DNA of 64,000 bases from Spodoptera frugiperda (taxonomy: Eukaryota > Arthropoda > Insecta > Lepidoptera > Noctuidae). The position numbers and the translations under genes were made by a program. Position 1 is the first letter of the stretch. Each line of letters opens with the position of its first letter. The stretch lies in NCBI RefSeq assembly GCF_023101765.2, contig NC_064239.1:13908315-13972314 (forward strand), read 5' to 3'. Below, piece after piece: positions 46,371 to 57,393 of the stretch. The notes beneath the pieces are model-generated. The model was not told where the DNA came from, did not search any database, and saw only the letters and a list, made by a program, of their open reading frames with translations.

Positions 46371-49300
46371 GTGAGTCCTCACATTACTGCACCGTGGTAC
46401 CCCCGCACTCCGCACGAGCTGCGGCTGATTCCGCCATTGTGATTGTGCCAGCAGTCTGCCTCATTGTAGCTATATTGTTGCGAAATACATTTTACAGTTA
46501 TTTGCACTTGATACCATTTGTAAGCAGTGCACAATATTTTTTCCAAATTAGGTAAAATGTTAAAGCAATTACAATAGTCGTGCAGGAGAAAGCGATTGTT
46601 GTAAAAAATCATTCGTTCTGTGACAATGAGAGCCGCGACTTTCTAATTTATTGCTCCAACTCCGAAGGAAGCGTTAAAAAACAAAACAAAACAAAAGTAA
46701 AAATCGCTCGACGCAACGTTTTAGTGCGCCCGCGCAGCGCCGTTATCCGCACAATGAACAGACTTATAGAAACAAGCAGCGAGGGCCGCGTTGCATAATG
46801 GTCCTCGCTGCACAATCCGCAACAACAACTCCGATTTTTATAGTGCCGCCAGTAAGCGAGGAGAAAGTTTGTCTAACACGTGCATGTAGAGGCTGGTGAC
46901 AGGCGGCGGTACCGACCCTGGCGAAACGTAGGCCGCGGGACACGCGGGTTCGAGTCGCGGGTCGCGACCTCACAGCTCCGAGTGAGTGCTACTTGATCCA
47001 CATAATATTATGCAGGGGGTGCCGGGGGCGGGCGGAGGGTGACCTTTCGCGAGGTCCCGTTACCGGCACCTGCGCGGACGTTAGGGTCCCGCTAGCCGCG
47101 CGCCCGCTGCCGTCCGCCGGCCGCCGCCCGGACAGGCACCTACTGCACACTACTGCTGGCGCCGCTACAGACACTACATACACTACAGTGCACGTCTTGC
47201 TTTCTGTTGGCGGACGAATACATCATTGTCAGAATTATATGTTGGTAACAGCAATACACTGACTGAGGTGCTGAGAGAGCATATTTTACGGCTCTGTCAG
47301 CTGGCCACAGTCCGATGCATGCGCAAGCGCCGCGGCTGCAGTACTTTACATACGTTGCACAATTTATTTTTATTTTTAGACAAATTATAATATTATTCTC
47401 TGTCCAAGAGAGGTAAAGTAACTATTGGAAATGTTAACATGTAGATACTGTCATTTTTCACCGGAAAGATGTCAAATTATAATTTGCCGATAGAAATGGT
47501 ATATGTAGACACTACAGCCGTCGTTTAATCTGTCGAGGATATAGTTAACTGAGCCAGACGAAATAATACAAAAATCGTCCATCAGTCGGACCTGTGATGT
47601 GAACGAACATGCGACGGACTTGTAGCGCGGCGTGTCTGCCGGCTCCCGGCTCTGCCTGCAGTGCAGCACGGTGGTTCTCCCGCGGCAAGAGTGGAGTTGT
47701 GTAATCGTTAGCCAAGTGAGAGCAACGGGACCGGCCGATGTCGGGGGTGAGTGACATGTGTTGATATTTGCGACGCGTGCGCCGCCGGCACCTGCGCGCG
47801 CGCCGCCCCGCGCTCGGTCAAGGTCACTGCGCACACTCACGCACTACCCGCAGAAGTCTCACGTCTAACACGCTACTACTCCACTATTCAAAATTGACTT
47901 TAACGATAAATATGGCTCATATCCCTCTCCGGTACTTCTGTGTCCAAACAATAAACATACAATAAATGCATAAACTAATCATAATTCCCTCGTTATACGA
48001 GTGCACTGAGCCCCTCCCCCCCTGCTCCCCCCAGTGGTCTAGCAGCGGGGTGCAGTGGCGAGCTAATGAGTGGACGTGATCCGATCATGGCGCGCTGCGT
48101 GTTTGTGAACATATTTCGTGGCAGATCACGTAACCGACCAATGTCGTTAACGTTCGACGCATGGAAATACGATCGATCAGCGCGGTGTGCGCCTGCGCCC
48201 ATATTGTTCCTTACAAATTACTTCTGAATTATGGTAATAAGTCCGCGCCGACCCGCGGCTACTACGCCGGCCGCGCTCGCACGTTGACGGTCACTGCGCA
48301 TGCGCACCGCTCTCTGCTCATTGCTCTCTATAATTTACTTATTACTATTACGTAAATTGGATGAAAAAGTGTAGCGCACCTCAGCCGGTCGTATGCTCTC
48401 TGGCTTTTGGAAATTCAACTGTTGATGTACAGTAAGCATAGCTGTCAGTACGCAGGTGGAATGTTGTTTCATTGCCGAGACAGTAGCCACTGGTTGGCTG
48501 CTGAACTGACCAACGGTTACAGAACATTTGGCTTGGTTGGAAGCGACATAATTTATTATAATAATATCTACTGCCTCGGTGCTGGGTAAATCTTTATTTT
48601 CTTGTGGTGCAGCTCGTCATTACAATCGCTTGACAATGTATTACAGCTTGCAGTGTCTAGCTGCAGCCTCGTGTCTGTGTGTCACTCGCGTGTGTGTGTG
48701 TGTGTGTGTCTCGGGGGGCGCCTTCTAAACGTCGTGGTCCCCGGCTGTCTGTGTGTCACATTCCGCCATCTCGTAAACATGCGCTGTCCGCTGTTTACGT
48801 GGCCCCCGGGACGCGGGTGTTGGATACATCGCCACTCGATACTACGAGTAGCACCACGCTGTACACCACTGTATAATTTTATTCGTTCAAAATAAGAAAT
48901 GTATCGTAGGTTTATTAATTACGACTGAAAGTTTTATTTACCAGGAGGTGGCGGCTGGCGATGAATCATAACTAGCAGCCGCAGCCGCCACCCCGCGGCA
49001 CTCGGAAGCCTCATCGCTCGCATTAACATAATGCCATGCAAACGCGGCGACTGACTAATGTACGGGGACTGACACCCACACCGCGCACTGTGACGTCACG
49101 CTCTCTGCGCTTTGTTATCGGACGTCTTTTGCGGATTCATAGGAAATAAGTAATAGGTATGCTAAATGAAATAAATAAAGCTGTGAAATGCACTAGATAG
49201 CTCACGTCACTGAACTGTTCGGCTGCAGTTCTCACAACGCTACAAGAACATGCGGCGAGTGTGTCAGTCAAACTAAGTAAAATCATTAAAATTGACCTGC

Positions 49301-50782
49301 GCATGCGTGCCGCTGTAATTAACCGACGTGTAAGCAGTACACTGAGAATAAATTACGTGTATGAATAATAGGTAAAATATTATAATGAGCTCGCCATTTT
49401 CAATTATCCGGCGCGCGGTAATGAGCTCACAGAGTGCGGCCGCGGTTCCGCTCCGAATGCCGCGCCCGCCGCCCGACACCCGACACGTGCTCACTGCCGC
49501 TCACACCGCGCCCTGCTGCCACTGCCGGCTGTGGCTGACACCAGTCCACTCCTGGGGGCCCCTAGTCTGGAGTACAGTGTACTACATACAGTGTTACAAA
49601 TGTCACTCAATTGGGCACATCATCAAACAATCAGAACCTCTAAAGGTGTCAATACAAGCAAACTGAAGCGTTTAGAAACAAGTCTTCAATATTTTGTGAC
49701 CTTCAAACGTACATTTATTTAATATTGAGTAAAAGCGAGTTCCGACTCTACATATGTATGACGCTTGTTGTTATGGCCATAACAAAGTCAGGGTGGCGTC
49801 AGTAGGTGGTGCATCGTGTCTCCACAACGTGTAATAGTGTCCGCGGGCCGCGGCGGCAGTGGATGGAGTGTCAGTGAAGCGGGTGTGTGATGGCGGCGGC
49901 ACATTCCCCGCGCGCCACTATTTATTCCGCTTATCTGAATTTTAAATTGTGTCGGAGTCCCTGCAGCCCTCCCCCGCGCCCCGCGCCCGCGCCCCTCTCG
50001 TCCCGAGCCTGCCTCCCGGCTCAGATTCCTAGCGGTCTCGCCAATTCACCCGTAAAAACCCAATCAACTGGCCATTTTTTTGATGCGCTTCGCTTTGACA
50101 CACGATTTCACTTCGGACTCGCATCGAGTCGCGTGGCGCGCGCCTTCTCCGCTCGCAGTACCGTGGGCCGTGCGCTCACTGCTCACTGCTCGCTAAACTT
50201 TGTGGCTCTCTATATGTTTTGTATGTGAATTTTGATCAAGGCGCGCGTGACTCGACGTTTACACGATTTTTGTTCCATCTGAAACCTTGGCTTTTTCATA
50301 AAGAATAATGCACTATATGCACAATGCGCATAATCCCCCAAGAATGATATATTCCGTACATTTTCTCATTTTACTAAATCCATACAATGTACTTGTGTTG
50401 CCTACTTCCAATTCTTCCCCACTTTATTGCACTGTGGGCCGACGGCGACGGTAGTAGGGCTACAATGTCTTAATCTGTCGTAATACGTATCAAATGGACA
50501 AAAAAACGTTAAACAGCCATATATAGATATGGTTGTACAATGTACATATATAGATATGGCTGTTTGATAGCAACGTGGAATACTGCTCGCATCTTCGGGC
50601 GGGGCGCCCAGTACCAGCTTTTTCCTCTCGACTGCGGTAGTTGCGTGTTGTTGAGTGTCGGGATTCGGGATATTTCAAACCGACTTGACACTTGCAGCAA
50701 TACTGTGGAATGAGCCATCGTCGGCGGTAATTCCAAACCAACACGACCGTCAACCTTCAAGAAAAAATCGTATTCGTTTTTA
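46371..50782. other. Non-coding, CpG-rich to mixed
   Basis: No exon supported. An exact GCGCATGCGC lies at 48296-48305, a (GT)n run at about 48690-48708, and a C-rich strand GGGGCGC-class tract at 49969-49995. A 12-bp inverted repeat with AAACAGCCATAT ends is at about 50513-50566. The B-box-like GGTTCGAGTCG near 46947 lacks a matching A box. Confidence 0.45.
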
Positions 50783-50910
50783 AGAGGCCTGCAACGCACC
50801 TGTGACTCCTCTGGTTACGTAGGTGTCAATGGGCGGCGCTGATCGCTTACCATCAGGTGATCCGTCTGCTCGTCTGCCTCTTATTCAATAAAAATATCTC
50901 AATGAAAAAA
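50783..50910 (+). mobile_element. LINE 3' UTR fragment
   Basis: The ordered phrases 'gaggcctgcaacgcacctgt', 'gtgtcaatgggcggcgctga', 'tcgcttaccatcaggtgatc' and 'cgtctgctcgtctgcctctt' form a very common 3' end of lepidopteran non-LTR retrotransposon copies. It ends with 'caataaaaatatctcaatg' and an A-run. Only this short 3' piece was inserted. Confidence 0.75.
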
Positions 50911-53900
50911 AAATCGGAGAGTTGACGACTCCTTGACAACGCGTTTTATTTTAATTTATTGTTCTATGCTCGGGGCGGCAATGGTGTCGTACCATTTTGT
51001 GCTCGTCTATATCGTTACACACACACACACACACGTGCCAACCTGTCGGTGTTACAGTCGTGTGCGCTCTATGCGCTTCTGTGGGAGCTTTGTATTGTGT
51101 TCACAAATCCACGAGTAGCAAGTAGGAATGGATAATATCTCAAAGAAGACATATCCTCATTTATCTAATCCAATTGGATTTCGTGACTTAGTTACGAAAA
51201 ATCGATGAAATATGATGGGATGAATGTGCAACATAAACTATAATAATATTACATACACCCTCAATTAGGCAAGTACTCGAGAGGTGAGCAGGTGAGTACA
51301 GCGGGGCCGGCTGGAGCAGCCTGTGCAGTGTGCAGCCCCGCCACGGCCGGCGCTCCGACATGACTCGATATTTGGCAAGTCAAGTGATTGACAACATTCC
51401 ACACTGCGGCACTGTCGCTGTAACACTGTTAGCGTAATTATTGTACTTTCCGTGGATGCAATAAGCATGGGGCAGTATGGTGTAGCTATGTAGCGTGACG
51501 CTGGCCCAGGCGGCTGCTGCAGAGTCTAAGGCACGCGGCGTGTCGACAGCCTGAGAAATGCGAACGATTTGCATGGAGCCCCGCAGCGCACCGCAGCGCC
51601 CCGCGGCGCCGCCGATGCCGCTAATGGCGCCGCAATAAGCCGCAGAACACCCACTCCCACACGACATCCAGTGCATCCAGTGCACCTTCTGTGCATTGGG
51701 CGGCGGTGGCAGGGTGTGCGTGGGCGCCCCGCCGCGCCTCTACCACGGGCCCCGCGCGGCCTGAACGATGCTGCACGCTTTACGTTACTAACCTTAGATC
51801 CCGCTCAGTCTGTGTCTGTCGCATCGACTGCTGCCTACGCACTGCTCGGCGAGCCATCCGCTTGTTAAAACCGCGCAATGAACCGTTAGTGCTTGTTTAT
51901 TGATCAGTATCCAGCCGCTGCGACTCGCCGGTCCCTCCGTACTACAACGATACGACGATGCCTTTCTCTCGCCAACGATAGTGCCGGCCAGCAGCGCGGC
52001 GGGAGCTGCTCATTAGCTGCGGCTGCGGACGACGCCGCGGTCGCGCACTAGTCTCGCTACTTGACACGTGTCAATTAGCTCGGCCATGCGGCTCTGCCTG
52101 TTAATTACTGACACATTCCATATTCAAATGACCGCAGTGCGAGCTCTAATCCGTGCCATTGTTTTGGCTAAACAATTCCTTCCCACTGCAGCTCGCCGTG
52201 GTGCCATTGAGATTAACACCTTATGCTCTAGGCTTAAGATTGAGTATGGGTCGTTGTCGTTGGCGTGCATACACATCGGTGGCAAGTGAGGCGGCGCGGC
52301 GGCGTGGTGCCGGCCGCGATGATTACAGCGGACACGCCGACCGCTAATTAAACGTAATGACGGTGTGATAAACAAACAAACACGCACCGGACGACTGCGG
52401 GAGAGGAGGAGGGAGAGGAGGGGGGGGGCGTATTGATGGGAACAGACAGGCTGTAAGCTGACTAATTACGAATATGGGTGCTCCATTACAGTGTGAGGTT
52501 TCTTTTGCTGGGTCAGGCACCTGGTTCCTGGCCAAGTGGTCGGCCAGTCATACAGACAATAGGCTCACCATATTATTGTTTACATTGTCAATGGCACTAG
52601 TAGCGCCATCTAGTTTAAAACTGTGTGACTACGTGATTTGTTGGAAAATATAATTATATTGTTTAGATCGTCTGTGTGTCTTATGAAGCTGTCCTCTTAC
52701 AGGAAAGACACAAACACACAGTAATGCGCCACTGATCAGCAGTCGTAGCACTACTTATTATTACTCGACTATTCTTATTGGTGAGATTCCAATCAGACCC
52801 ACACGTGCACCGAGGTACCGGCTCCAAGTGGAAATACATCAACATTACGTACGACCAGCACCTCACCACGAACTATTCAAATTCCTAATACAACTAACTT
52901 GGCGGCGTCTGCTAGTCTGTACAGTGCGCGGCTAAGGCCTACACCACGCGGCTCCGTGCGCGCTGCTCGTACAAAGGACATAAACGCACGCCGCGCGGTG
53001 TGTGCGCGTGCGCACCGCACTCGCTGCCTATTGGAATAGCAATTCTTATTGGCACGTTGTCGTGTAGATAATCTAATATAATGCTCCTGATTCTGATTGA
53101 TATGGTTTCTAATAAGAAACTCACGTCTCGGCAACTCTATTAGTATCACTACTGATGACTGAGATAAAACGCAGAGCGGGAACGCAGACTCACGCCGCCG
53201 CCCGGCGCGACACGGCCGCAGTGCCGGGACACTGCGCCCGCGGGGACACTGCTGTGTGTGTAATATATAATTATTTGGATCCGAGCACAATCCGTCACTG
53301 TTGCAGTCTCCACTCTCCTGTCGGTGTAGTCTGCACGTTCAATGCTCGGTGGAGCTGGACGTGGACGACTGACTACTCGCATGACGTTCTTTTTGGCGAA
53401 AGTAACACTATAGTCGCAGTACAGGGCCGGGTCCCCGCCGGGCCGCCGGGCCGCCGGGCCGCGCGACTCATCTCATGTAAACTGGAAACAAGTATTGAGT
53501 ACACGCTGGCCGATGTGTATGCGCAGCTTTTTGTTCGCCGCGTGATGTCGGCGCTGTGCGCACGAGAGAGTGCGGCGACCCCGAGCCGATTAATAAATTA
53601 AGATAACAAATTAAAGTAAGTCGCGCACCGACCGCTGCTCGCCGCCGAGCATCGAACCTTGCACCGCACGCCGGGAGTGCTCCCAGCCACCACTGTGCCG
53701 CAGCGCCTGCACGGGCCCGACATGTACACACACAGCTTGCAGTGTACATGTGTACGTTAGTTTGTCCCCGCGGTATACTCGCGTGTGGCGCTAGTGCTGC
53801 AGTGGACGTTGGTCTACTCCTGCTGGTTGGGGCACGTCGCTACGGGTGTTTGCGATGGAGAGCTTAATTACATCAATATTTATATAGACTAATCATTAAA

Positions 53901-54201
53901 ATTGGAGTGTCTGTTTGTAATATTGAAATGACCGCTTTTTACTATATATATATATATTATATATACTATATATTATATATATATTTCATATATACATATA
54001 TATATATAATAATAGACTATATGAAATATTTTTTCAACATTTTTGGTCTGTTTGTCTGTTTCTTCTGGCTAATTTCTGCAATAGCTGGACTGATTTTGTC
54101 GGGAATAGGTACTAAGGAGTAACTAAGACTACTTTTACTTTAGAATAAACACATTATTTCGTATAGTATAGCATGTATCAGCTAGTTATTTTACATATAA
54201 G
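50911..54201. other. Non-coding; microsatellites
   Basis: No exon supported. An (AC)n run lies at 51016-51034 and an AT-rich TA repeat at about 53940-54010. A GGGCCGCC tandem tract lies at 53428-53460 and a G-run at 52418-52428. Open frames around 51570-51870 and 53155-53600 are GC-rich and unrecognised. Confidence 0.45.
53940..54012. repeat. (TA)n-rich microsatellite
   Basis: An imperfect TA/TATATATA stretch interrupted by TTCATA and TAATAATA. It translates into a Tyr/Ile-rich frame that is not a protein. Confidence 0.9.
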
Positions 54202-55344
54202 GTAAGGTAACCAAATAAGGCCTAACTTATTTTTATTACCGCCTAGCTTGTAGGTTTAAAATGACAATGGGCTGATAATTTCAAAATTTTATATTTATTT
54301 ATTAAACTTTGTAATAATGGAATCAAAATGGCTTTAGAAACAAAAATTACAATTTTGTAAACACAAATAACTAAAGTGTCACTTTGGCCTTATTGGGAAC
54401 CCTATGTCTTAATAAGGCCTCAATAAAAACTAGTAAGTATTCAACTTCTTAATTATAACAAAACTTTGTCAATGCTTATAATAAATGTAATGAGATCTTA
54501 TTAATTAATTTTGGTCATTATACATCAGGCCAAACGAGTTTCTCATCATGTAATACCCAAGTAACATCTTTGAAGTCATCGGTACCCCAGCATCAGTCAA
54601 ACGAATGAGAATAACTTCTTGTTCTGTAGCCAATTTAGCGACCGACCTAGCTTTCGTGTAGTCGAACCACTCTTTAGATGGTGCGTACTTCTTTGGAAGT
54701 TATATCTGGCTGCAGCAGCCTACTGGGTAAAACATTGTGAATAGAATTCGAAGGATAAATAGATACTATGAAGAATTTCCCAGTATCCATTCACCCCTTT
54801 TCTGTATCTATTCACCCCGTTTACCCCTTTCTACCATTTTAACAGCGTTTTCCATCTTTTGCAAAATCCATTGCCTTTCTTTTTGACAGAAGCTGGTGAT
54901 CCGTTTTCTATGAAATTACTGAAAAACAACTGCCGTAATAAGGCCTATATGTTTTTTTTTTGTAGACTTTATTAGGGCATGGCACATGGGTAAACAAAAC
55001 AACGATTATATGAAATACACCGATATTATAGCTATTTCACTTATGTGAAGAGATGGCTAAATGTATAATTGTCATACAGACAAAACACGGCACGTCGTAT
55101 ACATATAAAAATACTAACAGTTTACGCTACTCGAATTTTATAAAAACTAAAGTGCGCTCCACGTCGTCATTGTTTGCGACTGGAGGTTCCAACACACTCG
55201 CGGCACGGGTTGCTTGCTGTGCTCAAATTAGTTAAGTAATGTGCATGCACACTTCTACAAACTTTGGCGACCATTTGAAATCGGGAAGAGGGAAATTTTC
55301 AAAATAGGCTTTATTGGGGCATAGGCCTTATTTGGGTAACTTAC
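54202..55344. mobile_element. DNA transposon relic with 21-bp terminal inverted repeats
   Basis: The left end 54202-54222 and right end 55324-55344 are inverted repeats matching at 19 of 21 positions. Their inner part is CCAAATAAGGCC on the left and in the complement of the right. The octamer ATAAGGCC occurs five times in the element counting both strands (near 54215, 54387, 54412, 54938 and 55326). The interior is AT-rich and differs sharply from its flanks. A minus-strand open block at 54520-54703 may be a transposase remnant. Flanking target duplication is not clear (catataag versus tatataat), so the superfamily is open. Confidence 0.75.
54520..54703 (-). pseudogene. Possible transposase N-terminal remnant
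   Basis: Sixty minus-strand codons without a stop include KEWFDYTKARSVAKLATEQE followed by VILIRLTDAGVPMTSKML. The pattern of an acidic Glu-Gln-Glu block, a hydrophobic helix and a Gly-x-Pro-hydrophobic-Thr turn resembles the second helix-turn-helix of pogo/Tigger/jerky-type transposases (family knowledge, by eye only). It lies inside a terminal-inverted-repeat element, which supports a transposase origin. Stops flank it on both sides and no catalytic domain follows, so it is non-functional. Confidence 0.35.
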
Positions 55345-57181
55345 TATATAATGGTTTATCCCCCTGTCGGTACCGACAATGCGTACAGGTGCCTGGCGCG
55401 CGGCCGCCGCACATTCAGACACTGTACAGTGTGTCGGAGTTACAAGAAATATTCACACTTAGTTGTGCAGCAGGAGGTCGGCAGAATCCTAGACTAAGCT
55501 CCATCCATCAGCTGTATAGCACCCGGGGGTGTTATTTTATTACAATATTATTATTTTCGTTGTAGACGACACACAATACACGTAATGTATTTCAGCATCG
55601 AGATTCAATTCGCTGCGGTTTATATCTTAGTGAGACTGTAAGTTAGTTAGTATTATTACAAAATATACATTTATATATATCTATAGAGCAAGAACTGTAC
55701 GCGTTTATTGTGTCTGCACACTCCAGTCGTTGGCTGCCGAGGTTCGAGTCCCGGCTGTGGCGCGTCTCATTCCGCTATCCGACACCTAACGTGTAGTGGG
55801 TGCAGAATTGCAGATGCCACCGCCGTCGCCGTAGTGCCGCCGCGGCGCTGCGCACGCGCCCCGCGCGGTCCGCTGGCGGCCGGTAGTGGCGCGCCTGCGC
55901 TCGATGATGGAGGCGGCGGGCACAAAGCGATAATATCTTCATAAATCGATATTTCCATTGCTAATAAAGCGATATTAATTATCTAGTATTCAAATCTCAG
56001 ATGTTGAGCATTCGTGGGGCGCTCGTGACCGCGGCCTCGCCCCGCGCGCCCCGCTCCCCCGGCCTCGCCTGCGCTCGCGCATCCTCTCTCGATTAATAAT
56101 CGCGGTCGACGGCCGCGGCCCGATTATTCGAGCTCGTGCGATTAACGATTATGATTCGATTACTGTTCACCGGCGCATTGTCAGCAGCGGCGGCGGCGGC
56201 CTCGTCCACCCGCGCCACACAATAGCTCGCGGTGTAGCGTCACAGCCTGCCTCGCCGGGACTGGCAGCTCGCGCGCCTGTCGGTGCTCGTTACAATGTAT
56301 TACACTTCAAACAACTGAACCAATTTAATGAAACTCGCACACATACTGCTCACCTAAAAGATTTCTGAAAATGTTTACAACTTAAAAACTATTTTGAGTT
56401 TGATAGGAATAAGATTGAAACCAAACATTGTTCTTACTCGCACTCCCATCGTATGGCGCAGCACAACGCACCGAGTACCGGCCTGCCGGCCGCGTCGCCG
56501 CACGACACGCGCGTGCTGGCGGCGGTCGATGATTGCCAGGCGAATGCTGCTCATCAGTTTATTATCATTTTGGTTGCATCCGACAAATGACGCGTCGTGG
56601 GCAGTAGGTGTACAGTGTACAGTGTACAGTACACATCTAGCAAGCAACGCCACGAGCGCTATATATATAACATACTGTAACTTATTGCAGTGAACTCTTG
56701 CGCCAGTGGTCTGGCCCAGGTATCGATTCTATAAGTATCTTGCTCGAACAGCAAGGCGGTTAATTCGCGTAATTCATAATTTGTTAGTAATAAATATTAT
56801 AGTTATAAGTAACGTACATAATAATTTAAGCATTAATTACATTTCCCCGCCGCACGTGCCTAATGTTACATTACACACTCATCGCAAGTACATGTGTGAT
56901 GTGACTTCAGCAACCGCGAGTGTTTCTACCAGTAACTAAATAAAACGCAATAACATTATCCAACAAAACGCATCGATGTCAGCGGCCATACTATGTGGCA
57001 ATGTGGCAATACTTGCCTCTGTCTGAACCACGACCGGCACCAGGCCTACCAGCCGACTAGACATTTCTTTAAACAAACAATGCGCACTCGGCCCCACGGG
57101 TCGGGACTGTCAACGCCCAAATGGCCTAAAATATAATGAAATGGTCACACAGGTTGGTTGTTATATATTTGTGCCATTCAG
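55345..57181. other. Non-coding, CpG-rich blocks
   Basis: No exon supported. CpG-rich sequence lies at 55810-55920 and 56010-56270. A GTACAGT-type triple repeat is near 56612-56632. A perfect B-box-like GGTTCGAGTCC at about 55742 lacks an A box and an acceptor stem, so it is not a tRNA gene. Confidence 0.45.
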
Positions 57182-57393
57182 GGCCCCGCAGTGGCAGCAG
57201 CCGAGCCGGCAGCACCCGCCGGTGTCCAACAGAAGGTTTCGGTGCAGGTTGCGTCTCACCAACGAAGACCTCCCTGACTTCCAGGCCTCAGAGACATATC
57301 GTCAGGTCTCCCGCCTCCGCGCATCGTCGCTTGCCAAGTCCTCCGGTTCCACAACAGCTGGCGAGTGTCGCCCGTGGAGCTCCAGCTGCACTG
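57182..57393 (+). CDS. Exon-like 212-bp segment, frame uncertain
   Basis: The acceptor is strong (tatttgtgccattcag) and the donor moderate (CTG|gtacga). Two frames are open throughout. The frame entering at phase 2 has 70 codons with roughly three quarters ending in G or C. Its central part reads RFRCRLRLTNEDLPDFQASE and it leaves in phase 1. The alternative frame (entry phase 1) has only about half G/C-ending codons but yields a Ser/Pro/Arg-rich disordered-type peptide and would follow the 42316 or 46307 exons directly. I prefer the first by codon bias but cannot settle it. No family is recognised. Confidence 0.4.

Noticed and set aside
46935..46965. Second B-box-like GGTTCGAGTCG
   Set aside because: One mismatch, no A box 40-60 bp upstream, no SINE tail.
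51526..51545. taaggcacgcgg, matching the first 12 nt of miR-124
   Set aside because: The match stops after 12 nt and there is no hairpin partner arm nearby.
55735..55765. tRNA-like T arm with perfect GGTTCGAGTCC box
   Set aside because: No A box and no acceptor stem at the right distance.
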